DNA from: Streptomyces tuirus
Lineage (GTDB): Bacteria > Actinomycetota > Actinomycetes > Streptomycetales > Streptomycetaceae
Assembly (NCBI RefSeq): GCF_014701095.1
Contig: NZ_AP023439.1
Location: 2,282,001-2,346,000, forward strand
Direction of reading: 5' to 3'
DNA: 64,000 nucleotides
In this document: piece by piece, positions 9,423-17,815 of the stretch
Numbering within the stretch: position 1 is the first letter of the stretch
How the letters are laid out: each line of letters starts with the position of its first letter
Program-made: the position numbers and the translations under genes
The notes under the pieces: generated by a model
Database searches by the model: none
Told to the model about the DNA's origin: nothing
The model's input: the letters and a program-made list of their open reading frames with translations, nothing else

Positions 9423-9842
9423 GTGACGACCGCTGGACCGTCCGTGAAGGGCCGCGCCACCAAGCAGCGGGCCGCTGTTGCGGCGGCCCTGCAGGAGGTC
9501 GACGAGTTCCGCAGCGCGCAGGAACTGCACGACATGCTCAAGCACAAGGGCGACTCGGTCGGGCTCACCACGGTCTACCGCACGCTGCAGTCCCTCGCCG
9601 ACGCCGGTGAGGTCGACGTCCTGCGCACGGCCGACGGTGAGTCGGTGTACCGGCGCTGCTCCACCGACGACCATCACCACCACCTCGTGTGCCGCGGGTG
9701 CGGCAAGGCCGTGGAGGTCGAGGGGCCGGCGGTGGAGAAGTGGGCCGAGTCCATCGCCGCGGAGCACGGGTATGTGAACGTGGCTCATACGGTGGAGATT
9801 TTCGGGACCTGTGCGGAGTGCGCGGGGGCCTCCGGCGGTTGA
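9423..9842 (+). CDS. zur: Zinc uptake regulator Zur (Fur family)
   Basis: This 139-residue, dimeric, zinc-responsive repressor has an N-terminal winged helix containing GLTTVYRTLQSLADAGEVDVLR, the recognition helix typical of the Fur family. The regulatory site DHHHHLVCRGCGKAVEVEG follows, and the C-terminal CAEC completes the structural Cys4 zinc site together with CRGC. The GTG start has AGGAGG 6 nt upstream. Its position directly after znuACB and the Zur-box-like sites upstream of znuA support Zur rather than Fur or Nur. It may be read both from the znu promoter and from its own. Confidence 0.92.
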   Translation: MTTAGPSVKGRATKQRAAVAAALQEVDEFRSAQELHDMLKHKGDSVGLTTVYRTLQSLADAGEVDVLRTADGESVYRRCSTDDHHHHLVCRGCGKAVEVEGPAVEKWAESIAAEHGYVNVAHTVEIFGTCAECAGASGG

Positions 9843-9900
9843 GCGGTTGGGCGCCGTGGGGGTGCGGGTTCGTTGCCGGGTCCAGGTGCGTGGGGGTTGT

Positions 9901-9922
9901 TCGCGCAGTTCCCCGCGCCCCT
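9901..9922. repeat. Dispersed Streptomyces intergenic repeat, copy 1
   Basis: The core TCGCGCAGTTCCCCGCGCCC(CT) is identical over 22 nt to a second copy at 40862-40883. Both are preceded by a related G/T-rich stretch (GGGTGCGGGT-K-CGTTG). The copy lies between the convergent zur and MFS genes, 14 nt past the MFS stop. From memory this core is very common next to stop codons in Streptomyces genomes. Its function is not known to me. Confidence 0.7.
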
Positions 9923-9936
9923 GAGTCGGAAGCCTC

Positions 9937-11325
9937 CTAGGCGCCCCGGGCGCCGAGCCGGCGGCGAACGAGCAGGGACAGGGCGGTGGACGCCAGGATC
10001 ACGGTGCCGCCGACGCGCAGGATGAGGTCGTAGGCGTCCTCCGGGCCGGTCTCGGGGGTGAGCGAGGTGATGGCCGCCGCGGTGGCCGCCAGGCCGATGG
10101 CGCCGAGCGTGACGAGGGCGGTGAGGACCACGCCCGAGGCCTCTCCGGCGCGTTCGGGCCGGACGACCTGCTGGGTGGCGACGCTGGCGAAGGTCCAGCC
10201 GAGGCCCAGCCCGAGCGCGCACCAGGTGAAGACGGGCAGGTAGACCCACCAGGACCAGGCGAAGCTCAGCCCGATCATGCCGGTGCCGGCGATGGTCCCG
10301 GCCAGGGCCATCACGCTGGTGGCGCGCATCCGGCCGGACAGCCAGGCGCCGATGGGCCCGGCGCAGGCGACCATCACGGCCGGGGCGAGGAAGACCGTGC
10401 CGGACAGGATCGCCGACAGGCCGCGCACCTGCTGCAACTGGAGCGTGGCGAGGAACACGGTGACGGCGTAGCCCATGTTGGCGACCGACCCCATCACGGT
10501 GACGAGGTCGAAGCGGATGTTGCGGAACAGCCGGAAGTCGACCAGCGGATGCCGGCAGGTCCGCTCCCTCAGCACGAACAGAGCGCCGGCCACCACGGCG
10601 GTCCCGAACAGGGCGAGCGTGCGGGCGTGGTCCCAGCCCCAGGCGCTCCCCCGCTCCACGGCCAGGGTCAGGGCGGCCAGGCTCGTCACGACGGCCAGAC
10701 AGCCCGCCAGGTCGATCTGGCGCGGGGCGCTCTCGTCCCGCGAGTCGGGGACGTACCGCAGGGCGATCAGCAGGGAGAGGGCGCTGAGCGGGACCAGCAG
10801 CCAGAAGATCCACCGCCAGCCCGGACCGTCGGTGAAGCCGCCGCCGACGAACGGTCCGAGGGCGGTGCCGACGTTGGCGATCCCGAACATCGCCCCGAGT
10901 GCCCTGGCCCGGGTCTCCTCGGGAAAGGCGTTGGTGATCACGGAGACCGACACGGGGAAGATCAGCGCCGCGCCCGCGCCCTGCACGATCCGGGCCACGA
11001 CGAGCACACCGAGGCTCGGCGCGAGGGCGCAGCCGACGGAGGCGGCGGCGAACAGCCCGGTCCCGGCCAGCAGGACCGGACGCCGGCCGAGCAGATCGCC
11101 CAGCCGCCCGCCGACGATGAACAGGCAGCCGATCGCGAGCATGTAGGCGGACAGCGTCCACTGCGCCGCGGAGACGGTCGTGTCCAGCTCGTCGGCGATC
11201 CCGGGGATGGCCAGGTTGAGCGCGAAGAAGTCCAGCTGGATGCAGAGCAGGGCCAGTGAGGCCGCGATGAAGACCCCGGCCTGTTTCGTGGTCCGCCGGG
11301 GCGCGCCGACGGCGGTCGAACCCAT
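9937..11325 (-). CDS. MFS transporter, DHA2 family
   Basis: This membrane exporter of about 462 residues starts at ATG 11323-11325 (MGSTAVGAPRRTTKQ). Early motifs are LDFFALNLAIPGIADELDTTVSAAQWTLSAYML and GGRLGDLLGRRPVLLAGT (motif A). SVITNAFPEETRARALGAMFGIANVG follows, and about fourteen hydrophobic segments are present, as in EmrB/QacA exporters. A longer reading frame extends upstream to 11526, but it crosses the uppS terminator and uppS itself, so the downstream ATG is chosen. A 13-bp-stem hairpin separates it from uppS. The substrate is unknown and no dedicated regulator gene lies beside it. Confidence 0.85.
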   Translation of the reverse strand: MGSTAVGAPRRTTKQAGVFIAASLALLCIQLDFFALNLAIPGIADELDTTVSAAQWTLSAYMLAIGCLFIVGGRLGDLLGRRPVLLAGTGLFAAASVGCALAPSLGVLVVARIVQGAGAALIFPVSVSVITNAFPEETRARALGAMFGIANVGTALGPFVGGGFTDGPGWRWIFWLLVPLSALSLLIALRYVPDSRDESAPRQIDLAGCLAVVTSLAALTLAVERGSAWGWDHARTLALFGTAVVAGALFVLRERTCRHPLVDFRLFRNIRFDLVTVMGSVANMGYAVTVFLATLQLQQVRGLSAILSGTVFLAPAVMVACAGPIGAWLSGRMRATSVMALAGTIAGTGMIGLSFAWSWWVYLPVFTWCALGLGLGWTFASVATQQVVRPERAGEASGVVLTALVTLGAIGLAATAAAITSLTPETGPEDAYDLILRVGGTVILASTALSLLVRRRLGARGA

Positions 11326-11340
11326 GCCACCAGGACATCG

Positions 11341-11386
11341 CCGCCGCGGCCCGCCTGCCACCCGAGGGGCTGCCGGGCCGCGGCGG
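11341..11386 (-). terminator. Strong hairpin downstream of uppS
   Basis: A perfect 13-bp GC stem (CCGCCGCGGCCCG, 11341-11353, pairs with 11374-11386) with a 20-nt loop lies between the uppS stop (11423) and the start of the downstream MFS gene. Confidence 0.75.
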
Positions 11387-11422
11387 TCTGCTGCGACGGG
11401 TGAGGCTGCCGCGCCCGGCGTA

Positions 11423-12256
11423 CTACTGCTGCTCGCCCTCCATGGCCAGCAGCTCCTCGTTCGGGACGGCCCCGCCGAAGCGCCGGTCCCGCGAGGCGAA
11501 CTCCAGGCAGGCCCGCCACAGGTCACGCCGGTCGAAGTCCGGCCACAGCACGTCCTGGAAGACCATCTCGGCGTAGGCGCTCTGCCAGATCAGGTAGTTG
11601 GAGGTGCGCTGCTCGCCGCTGGGTCGCAGGAACAGGTCCACGTCCGGCATGTCCGGGTAGTACATGTACTTCGCGAAGGTCTTCTCGCTGACCTTGGAGG
11701 GGTCGAGCTTCCCGCTCCTGACGTCCTCCGCCATGGCCTTGGCCGCGTCGGCGATCTCGGCCCGGCCGCCGTAGTTCATGCAGAAGTACAGGGTCAGCCG
11801 GTCGTTGTCCTTGGTCTGCTCCTGAGCGATCTGCAGCTCCTTGGCGACCGAGCGCCACAGCTTGGGCATCCGGCCGACCCAGCGCACCCGGATGCCCAGC
11901 TCGTCGAGCTGGTCGCGGGTCTTGCGGATGAAGTCCCGGTTGAAGTTCATCAGGAAGCGCACCTCGTCGGGCGAGCGCTTCCAGTTCTCGGTGGAGAAGG
12001 CGTAGAGGGAGATGGCGCCCACGCCCATCTCGATGGCCCCCTGGAGCACGTCCAGCACGCGCTCGGCGCCGACCTTGTGCCCCTCGGTGCGCGGCAGCCC
12101 GCGGTCCTTGGCCCAGCGGCCGTTGCCGTCCATGACGATCGCCACATGCTGCGGTACGAACTCCCCGGGGATCTTCGGGGGCCGCGCGCCGGACGGGTGC
12201 GGCTCCGGCGTCCTGTACTCCCGGCGCTGGCGCCCCAGGATCCCGCGTACGGCCAT
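11423..12256 (-). CDS. uppS: Isoprenyl transferase (undecaprenyl diphosphate synthase)
   Basis: This 277-residue cis-prenyltransferase elongates allylic diphosphates with IPP to make the C50-C55 lipid carrier for cell-wall synthesis. [24 protein letters not shown] holds the catalytic Asp and the substrate phosphate-binding Arg residues. [24 protein letters not shown] and [27 protein letters not shown] are the further conserved blocks of the UppS/Rv2361 family. The N-terminal ~35 residues ([12 protein letters not shown]) are a proline-rich extension. It follows recO in the same direction with a 57-nt gap, the usual Streptomyces recO-uppS order. Confidence 0.95.
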   Translation of the reverse strand: MAVRGILGRQRREYRTPEPHPSGARPPKIPGEFVPQHVAIVMDGNGRWAKDRGLPRTEGHKVGAERVLDVLQGAIEMGVGAISLYAFSTENWKRSPDEVRFLMNFNRDFIRKTRDQLDELGIRVRWVGRMPKLWRSVAKELQIAQEQTKDNDRLTLYFCMNYGGRAEIADAAKAMAEDVRSGKLDPSKVSEKTFAKYMYYPDMPDVDLFLRPSGEQRTSNYLIWQSAYAEMVFQDVLWPDFDRRDLWRACLEFASRDRRFGGAVPNEELLAMEGEQQ

Positions 12257-12313
12257 GTGTTTCTCGTCTCCTCGTGCTCGCTTGCTTCTGTGTGGCTCTG
12301 TTCCGCCGCCGCG

Positions 12314-13060
12314 CTACTTCTCGACGTAGCGCAGGGAGCGCAGCCCGCGCTCCATGTGCCAGTGCAGATACGCGGACACCAGCCCGCTGCCCTCCCGGAC
12401 GTAGCGCGCCTCGCACGCGTCCGCGGTCTCCCAGTCTCCCGTAAGCAGGGCGCCGAGGAGTTCCAGGGCCTGGGGCGAGGGTACGACGCTGCCGGGGACG
12501 CGGCAGTCCACGCAGACGGATCCGCCCGAGGCGACCGAGAAGAACCGGTTGGGTCCGGGCATACCGCACTTCGCGCAGTCGGTGAAGCTCGGGGCGTATC
12601 CGTTGACGGCGAGGGAGCGGAGCAGGAACGCGTCGAGCACGAGGTGCGGTGCGTGCTCGCCCCGGGCGAGGGTCCGCAGCCCGCCGACCAGCAGCAGGTA
12701 CTGCTGCACGGCCGGCTCCCCCTCATGATCGGTGAACCGCTCGGCTGTCTCCAGCATGACGGTCCCGGCCGTGTACCGGGCGTAGTCGGTGACGATCCCG
12801 CCGCCGTACGGCGCGATGGTCTCGCTCTGGGTGCACAGCGGCAGCCCCCGCCCGACCAGCTCGCTCCCCTTGGCGAAGAACTGCACGTCGACATGGGAGA
12901 ACGGCTCGAGACGCGCACCGAACTTCGACTTCGTCCGGCGCACGCCCCGGGCCACCGCGCGTACCCGGCCGTGACCGCGCGTGAGCAGCGTGATGATCCG
13001 GTCCGCCTCACCCAGCTTCTGGGTGCGCAGCACGATGCCGTCGTCGCGGAACAGACTCAT
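12314..13060 (-). CDS. recO: DNA repair protein RecO
   Basis: This 248-residue protein anneals single strands and loads RecA with RecR in recombinational repair. The N-terminal OB-fold begins MSLFRDDGIVLRTQKLGEADRIITLLTRGHG, followed by ARGVRRTKSKFGARLEPFSHVDVQF. A four-cysteine zinc module (CAKCGM and CVDCR) sits around residues 160-185, as in most RecO proteins. It starts at an ATG with an AGAATGG sequence upstream and is followed by uppS. Length and motifs agree with the family. Confidence 0.94.
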   Translation of the reverse strand: MSLFRDDGIVLRTQKLGEADRIITLLTRGHGRVRAVARGVRRTKSKFGARLEPFSHVDVQFFAKGSELVGRGLPLCTQSETIAPYGGGIVTDYARYTAGTVMLETAERFTDHEGEPAVQQYLLLVGGLRTLARGEHAPHLVLDAFLLRSLAVNGYAPSFTDCAKCGMPGPNRFFSVASGGSVCVDCRVPGSVVPSPQALELLGALLTGDWETADACEARYVREGSGLVSAYLHWHMERGLRSLRYVEK

Positions 13061-13086
13061 GGAGCCATTCTGGCAGGGCCGTCACG

Positions 13087-13302
13087 TCAAGGGACCTCAC
13101 CCCTGCTGCGGGCGTTGGCGTACGCGGTGGCGACGCGCAGCCGCTCGGCCGGGGTGGCGGGCCGGACGGCCCCGGGGTCGGCGTCCCACTCCCTGCCGCC
13201 CCCGTAGGGCCGCAACTGCACGTAGGGCCCCTCATGCCCCATGACGATGCCGATACGTCCGCTGCGGGTGTCCACGACATAGGCGCCGACGGGAGGCTTC
13301 AT
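13087..13302 (-). CDS. Small conserved Streptomyces protein, VVDTxxGRxGxVMGHEGP type
   Basis: This 71-residue protein reads MKPPVGAYVVDTRSGRIGIV and then MGHEGPYVQLRPYGGGREWD, followed by RPATPAERLRVATAYANARSRG. The type is familiar to me from many Streptomyces loci as a small partner protein of unknown function. The sequence suggests a small beta-barrel (KOW/SH3-like) and a C-terminal helix. The ATG at 13300-13302 overlaps the stop codon of the upstream 48-residue gene (ATGA), so the two are translationally coupled. It ends 26 nt before recO. Confidence 0.75.
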   Translation of the reverse strand: MKPPVGAYVVDTRSGRIGIVMGHEGPYVQLRPYGGGREWDADPGAVRPATPAERLRVATAYANARSRGEVP

Positions 13303-13445
13303 CGCTGCACCGCCGTGAGCCGCCGGGCGATTCCGCCAAGTCCTGTCGAGGGCAGGATAATTCCGGCCTTGGCGAGTTCTGCCCGCAATTCTTTCACCGC
13401 GTCCTCCGCTTCTTCGGCACAGAGCGCCGAGTGTCGTGCCTCCAC
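13299..13445 (-). CDS. Small 48-residue protein coupled to the downstream gene
   Basis: The frame starts at GTG 13443-13445 behind a strong ribosome site (GGAAGGGGAG) and ends at TGA 13299-13301. The peptide begins MEARHSALCAEEAEDAVKEL and continues with an amphipathic helix and a glycine-rich tail (STGLGG). Its stop overlaps the ATG of the next gene. The base composition is less GC-rich than its neighbours (AAAGAATTG, GGAATTATC), typical of small accessory gene pairs that in other Streptomyces loci sit beside XRE-type regulators. No regulator gene is present here. The function is unknown. Confidence 0.65.
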   Translation of the reverse strand: MEARHSALCAEEAEDAVKELRAELAKAGIILPSTGLGGIARRLTAVQR

Positions 13446-13797
13446 CGTGCTCCCCTTCCTTTCGCGGTTTCACTCTTCGCATCCTCACAGTGACGCTCCG
13501 CGACTACACTTCGAAGGGGTCTGTGTCCTACAACTGCACGGCGACACAAAGGGGTTCGGCACGGGGTGTCGTAAACCGGGGGTATTTTGCAGCGGTCGGG
13601 CGGCGGCCCATTGACGGAAATCGGCACGCCGCCGGGCATATTGGGGACCGCGGACGAAAGGGCGCCACGAGCCGTTGAATCACGGTGGAGACGCAGGACG
13701 CGGTCGACGTCTTCATGCCGCGGCGGCCGGGGCCGCTGTCGGCCGTCGGGCTACGGCCGTGCGGCCAAGGGATGAGGCACCGTGCCGGAGGAGAGGC
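13446..13797. other. Intergenic region without a convincing gene
   Basis: This gap of about 350 nt contains the promoter region of the small gene pair (minus strand) and a comparatively AT-rich stretch at 13500-13650. Short open frames occur on both strands but none has a ribosome site or a recognisable product. No tRNA, repeat or insertion sequence was seen. Confidence 0.6.
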
Positions 13798-14235
13798 TCA
13801 CCCCTCCCCGAACCGGCGCACGTACCGCCGCTGCCAGGGCGTTTCCACCGCATGCCGGTCGTAGTGCCGCCGGACGTAGGCCACCGCCTCCGCCCCCGGC
13901 ACCCCGTCCAGCACCGCCAGGCAGGCCAGCGCCGTGCCCGTGCGGCCGCGCCCTCCGCCGCAGGCGATCTCCACCCGCTCCCCGACGGCCCGTTCCCACG
14001 CCCCGGTCAGCAGGGCACGGGCGGCCTCCCGGTCCGACGGGAGGCGGAAGTCCGGCCAGCGGATCCAGCCCGACTCCCAGGCGACGTCGGGGGGTTGCCC
14101 GCCGAGGAGGTGGAGGGTGTAGGAGGGAAGGGGCGGGCCGGGGGCCAGGGGGTGGCGGAGGCCCCGTCCCCGGACCAGCCGGCCGGACGGCAGGCGCAGG
14201 ACACCGGTGTCGCTCTCGCTCCACAGCTCGCTCAC
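13798..14235 (-). CDS. Small protein-tyrosine phosphatase family protein
   Basis: This 145-residue protein carries ERVEIACGGGRGRTGTALACLAVL, which fits the C-x5-R-T P-loop of cysteine-dependent phosphatases. The usual His before the Cys is replaced by Ala. The upstream LPDRE-type region WIRWPDFRLPSDREAARALL could supply the general acid Asp (WPDF). The GTG start at 14233-14235 lies 7 nt after the stop of the GntR gene, so both are likely one transcript. It may dephosphorylate protein tyrosine or small phosphates; the substrate is unknown. The adjacent region is divergent from a peptide-type ABC operon. Confidence 0.75.
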   Translation of the reverse strand: MSELWSESDTGVLRLPSGRLVRGRGLRHPLAPGPPLPSYTLHLLGGQPPDVAWESGWIRWPDFRLPSDREAARALLTGAWERAVGERVEIACGGGRGRTGTALACLAVLDGVPGAEAVAYVRRHYDRHAVETPWQRRYVRRFGEG

Positions 14236-14242
14236 GCCCTCA

Positions 14243-14971
14243 TCATGCGCCGCCTTCGCCCGCCCCGTGACGGATTCGGCCCACCCCCCGCCCCGCCCGC
14301 GCCTCGATCCCCCGGAAGTGCACCGCCATCGCCCGCTGCGCCCCCTCCACATCGCGGGCCCGCAGCGCCGTGACGATGTCGCGGTGGCGCCGGGCCGTGA
14401 TCCCGGGGAGCGGGTCGCCGGGCAGGCCGCGCGCCCCGGACACCCGGCGGAAGACCGTCCAGAACGCGGCGAGGAGCTGGGGGACGAGGTCGTTGCCCAG
14501 GGACGCGTACAGCACCTCGTGGAACTCGCGGTCGAGTTCGGGGAAGGAGCGGCCCGTGCCCCGGGCGGACTCCATGCGGGCCACCACCTCCTCCAGCCGG
14601 TCCAGTTCCGCCTCGGTGGCGGTCGTGGCGACCCGGCGGATCAGGCCCTCCTCCAGCACCTCGCGCACCTGGAGGATCTCGGCGAGGGCGGCGGTGTCGT
14701 CGTCGTGGCGGGCCAGGGCGCGGAAGGTCAGGCCGTCGACGAGCGGGGTGAGGGAGGCCCGGCCGACATAGGTGCCGTAGCCGTGTCTGACCTCGACGAT
14801 GTCGAGGGCCTGGAGGGCCTTGAGCGCCTCGCGGACGGAGTTGCGGCTGACACCGAGGTCCGCCATCAGCGCGGCCTCGGTGGGCAGCGGTGCACCGGCG
14901 GTGAGTCTGCGGTCGAGGATGAGCTGGACGACCTGGCGCTGTATCCGGCTGGTCCTGGGCTCCTCGGACAT
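14243..14971 (-). CDS. GntR-family transcriptional regulator, FadR/FCD type
   Basis: This 242-residue regulator has an N-terminal winged helix-turn-helix with GAPLPTEAALMADLGVSRNSVREALKALQALDIVEVRHGYGTYV, the classic GntR pattern. It is followed by an all-helical FCD ligand domain (LDREFHEVLYASLGNDLVPQLL, then ARRHRDIVTALRARDVEGAQ with the metal/ligand-site histidines). The ATG at 14969-14971 is preceded by TACGAT ending 7 nt upstream, so it may be leaderless; an alternative ATG lies 9 nt further up. It is divergent from the dpp-type operon and is the obvious candidate regulator of that operon. A GGT-N3-ACC element lies between them. Confidence 0.88.
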   Translation of the reverse strand: MSEEPRTSRIQRQVVQLILDRRLTAGAPLPTEAALMADLGVSRNSVREALKALQALDIVEVRHGYGTYVGRASLTPLVDGLTFRALARHDDDTAALAEILQVREVLEEGLIRRVATTATEAELDRLEEVVARMESARGTGRSFPELDREFHEVLYASLGNDLVPQLLAAFWTVFRRVSGARGLPGDPLPGITARRHRDIVTALRARDVEGAQRAMAVHFRGIEARAGRGVGRIRHGAGEGGA

Positions 14972-15077
14972 GCGCCGCATCGTACGCGCCCCGGACATCC
15001 CACGTCCCACCTCCGGCGGTACCCGGCGCCGGACCTGCCCGGATACCGCGTCAACTCGCCACGCGCAAGGCGCCATT

Positions 15078-15146
15078 GGTGCGACCTCTGACAGATACGC
15101 CATTCGTGTGCGATCCCTTGACCGCCCCCGAGCCCCCTCCTATGGT
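15078..15146 (+). promoter_or_regulatory. Promoter of dpp-type operon and possible GntR operator
   Basis: TTGACC (15118-15123), a 17-nt spacer and TATGGT (15141-15146) form a good housekeeping promoter about 70 nt before the GTG at 15220. GGTGCGACC (15078-15086) matches the GGT-N3-ACC core used by FadR-type GntR regulators and sits in the divergent region. Operator use is inference. Confidence 0.55.
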
Positions 15147-15219
15147 CGCGCTGACCGCAGGACGTAGGACGTCGTATCTCCGCTGCCCGTCCCTTCCCCC
15201 GGACCTCGCTGGAGGACCC

Positions 15220-16848
15220 GTGCGCGACGAGACCCCCGACGTGCCGGCGCTGCACCGCCGGTCGTTCCTGAAGTACACCGGCGCCCTGGGCGCGGCCGCC
15301 GCCGTCTCCGCGTCGCTGTCGGCCTGTTCGTCCGGGCCGGAGTCCACCAACGACACCGGTACGGGCAGTGGCCGGGACCGGACCCTCACCGCGGTGATCG
15401 GCTACGGCAACGACGGCAGCTGGGACCCCACCCAGACGGCGTCCGCGTTCTGCATGGCCGCCAACCACCACATCTACGAGGGCCTGCTGGACACGGATCC
15501 GATCTCCCGTGAGCCGTACGCGGCCCTGGCGACCGAGGTGCCGAAGGACCCGGACAGCACGTCGTGGAGGTTCGCTCTGCGGCCGGGCGCGACGTTCCAC
15601 GACGGCAAGCCCGTCACCGCCGACGACGTGGTGTTCGTGTTCCAGCGGATCCTCGACCCGGACACCCAGACCCTCGCCAAGGGCTTCTTCGCGAGCTGGC
15701 TGAAGGAGGTCCGGAAGATCGACGCGCGGACCGTGGAGCTGGTGCTGAAGTTCCCCTTCCCCGACGGGCTTTCACGGCTGACGCTCGCCAAGATCATGCC
15801 GAAGCACGTGTTCTCCGAGCCGGGCGCCTGGGACGACGCCATCAAGGGCAAGGCCATCGGCTCGGGGCCGTACCGGCAGACCGCCCACCATCCGAAGTCG
15901 AACACGACCTTCGAGGCGTTCGACGGCTACAACGGCCCGCGCAAGCCCGCCTTCCGGAAGATGAACTGGCTGACGATCGTGGACGCGGCGCCCCGCGTCG
16001 CGAAGATCTCGGGGTCGAGCGCGGGGGCGCAGATCGCGGACAACATCCCGTACGCCAACATCGGCCGGCTGGAGAGCGGCGGTCTCACCGTCGGCGGCGG
16101 GGCCGGGATGAACAACCTGTTCCTGATGTTCAACACCGAGCACAAGCCCTTCGACGACGTGCGGGTGCGCCAGGCCCTGCACTACGCCATCGACACCGAG
16201 AAGATGGTGGAGGTCGCGCTCAAGGGCCACGGGAAGCCGTCGAGTTCCTTCCTCGACGAGAGCAACCCCTCCTACCGCCGGGCCAAGACCGTCTACGACC
16301 ACGACCCGGACAAGGCGAAGGCGCTGCTGAAGGCGGCCGGGGTCAAGGGGCTGAGCATCGAGATCCTCGCGGTGAACGTCAGCTGGATCGTGGACTGCCT
16401 GCCGACCGTCAAGGCCTCCTGGGACGCGATCGGGGTCCGCACGACCCTGTCCCCGCAGGAGACCACGGCCGTCTTCACCAAGATGGACCAGAAGCAGGAC
16501 TACCAGGTCGTCGCCGCCGCCTCGAACCCCAACCAGTTCGGGCTCGACGCCGATCTGATCATGCATTACAACTACGGGCCCGAGAACCTGTGGATGCAGT
16601 ACACGCGGTGGGCCGGCAACTCCGTCGCCAAGGCGCTCTTCAGGGACATGGACCGGGCCACCCGGGAGCCGGACCCGGCGAAGAAGAAGGCGATGGTCCA
16701 GGACTACATCGACGTCGTCGCCGAGCAGGCCGTGCTCTACCCGGTCGTCCACAACGAGCTGATGACCGCCTGGAACCCGGCGCGGCTCAGCGGGATAAGG
16801 GCACAGCCCTACCCGGGCATCAATCTCCTCCAGGCCAAGTGGGCCTAG
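15220..16848 (+). CDS. Dipeptide/oligopeptide-type ABC substrate-binding lipoprotein (Tat signal)
   Basis: This 542-residue family-5 extracellular solute-binding protein has an N-terminus LHRRSFLKYTGALGAAAAVSASLSAC that combines a twin-arginine motif (RRSFLK) with a lipobox (LSAC), so it is probably exported folded and then lipidated. YEGLLDTDPISREPYAALATE and FHDGKPVTADDVVFVFQRILDP are the signature blocks of DppA/OppA/NikA proteins. The GTG at 15220 follows GGAGGA. It is the first gene of a five-gene operon. The cargo could be a peptide, but many members bind sugars, opines or nickel. The terminal DapA-like gene hints at a small carboxylated ligand. Confidence 0.9.
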   Translation: MRDETPDVPALHRRSFLKYTGALGAAAAVSASLSACSSGPESTNDTGTGSGRDRTLTAVIGYGNDGSWDPTQTASAFCMAANHHIYEGLLDTDPISREPYAALATEVPKDPDSTSWRFALRPGATFHDGKPVTADDVVFVFQRILDPDTQTLAKGFFASWLKEVRKIDARTVELVLKFPFPDGLSRLTLAKIMPKHVFSEPGAWDDAIKGKAIGSGPYRQTAHHPKSNTTFEAFDGYNGPRKPAFRKMNWLTIVDAAPRVAKISGSSAGAQIADNIPYANIGRLESGGLTVGGGAGMNNLFLMFNTEHKPFDDVRVRQALHYAIDTEKMVEVALKGHGKPSSSFLDESNPSYRRAKTVYDHDPDKAKALLKAAGVKGLSIEILAVNVSWIVDCLPTVKASWDAIGVRTTLSPQETTAVFTKMDQKQDYQVVAAASNPNQFGLDADLIMHYNYGPENLWMQYTRWAGNSVAKALFRDMDRATREPDPAKKKAMVQDYIDVVAEQAVLYPVVHNELMTAWNPARLSGIRAQPYPGINLLQAKWA

Positions 16849-16852
16849 CCGC

Positions 16853-17815
16853 ATGACGGCCGTCCTGCGGATCCTGCTCCGCCGTGTCGCCCTGCTCGTG
16901 CCGCTGACGCTCGGGATCGTGCTGTTCGTGTTCCTGGTGATGCGGTTCTCGGACGTCGATCCGGCGTCCGCGTTCTTCCAGGGCGCCAATCCGACGCCGC
17001 GGCAACTGCACGACTTCCGCGAGGAGCACGGCCTGCTCGATCCGCTGCCGGTGCGCTACGCGGACTTCGTCGCCGCCCTGCTCCACGGCGACCTGGGCAC
17101 CAGCGCGCTGACCCGGGCACCGGTGATCGACCAGGTCACCACCGCGCTGCCGCTCACCCTCCAGCTGACGTTCCTGGGCCTCGGCATCGCGGTCGTGCTG
17201 TCCCTGGTGGGCGGGGTGACCGCGGCGATCCACCGGGACCGGCTGCCCGACCAGATCATCCGGGTCGTGTCGCTGACCGGGGTCGCCGCGCCCGGCTTCT
17301 GGCTGGCCCTGCTGATGATCCAGTACCTGGCGGTCGACCTGGGCTGGTTCCCGACCGGCGGCTACATCAACCCGGCCGACTCCTTCACCGGCTGGCTGAG
17401 GACCATGACCCTGCCGGCCCTGGCGCTGTCGCTGCCGGTGGCGGCGCAGCTGACCCGGATCGTGCGCACGGCCGTGGTGGAGGAACTGGACAAGGACTAT
17501 GTGCGCACGGCGATCGGGAGCGGCCTGCCGCCGCGGGTGGTCGTCGGGCGGAACGTGCTGCGCAACGCGCTCATCAACCCGCTCACCGTGCTCGGGCTGC
17601 GCGTCGGCTATCTGCTGGGCGGCGCGGTCGTCATCGAGACGATCTTCTCGCTGCCCGGCATGGGCAAGTTGATGATCGACGCCGTGAAGAACGGCGATCC
17701 GGCCGTCGTGCAGGGCGTGGTGCTGACGACGGCGGCCGGGTTCGTCGTCGTGAACCTCGTCATCGACGTCCTGTATCTGCTGGTCAACCCGCGACTGAGG
17801 GACGCCACCCCATGA
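16853..17815 (+). CDS. ABC transporter permease, DppB type
   Basis: This 320-residue membrane protein has six predicted helices. LTLGIVLFVFLVMRFSDVDPASAF opens the protein. The segment VVEELDKDYVRTAIGSGLPPRVVVGRNVLRNALINPLTVLGL holds the EAA-type loop that contacts the ATPase, and GAVVIETIFSLPGMGKLMIDAVKNGDPAVVQG is the DppB/OppB signature. It starts 4 nt after the binding-protein gene. Its TGA overlaps the ATG of the next gene (ATGATGA), implying coupling. Confidence 0.92.
   Translation: MTAVLRILLRRVALLVPLTLGIVLFVFLVMRFSDVDPASAFFQGANPTPRQLHDFREEHGLLDPLPVRYADFVAALLHGDLGTSALTRAPVIDQVTTALPLTLQLTFLGLGIAVVLSLVGGVTAAIHRDRLPDQIIRVVSLTGVAAPGFWLALLMIQYLAVDLGWFPTGGYINPADSFTGWLRTMTLPALALSLPVAAQLTRIVRTAVVEELDKDYVRTAIGSGLPPRVVVGRNVLRNALINPLTVLGLRVGYLLGGAVVIETIFSLPGMGKLMIDAVKNGDPAVVQGVVLTTAAGFVVVNLVIDVLYLLVNPRLRDATP

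Noticed and set aside
13528..13716. Possible 62-codon gene on the minus strand starting MKTSTASC
   Set aside because: No ribosome site, no similarity to known families and unusual residue composition.
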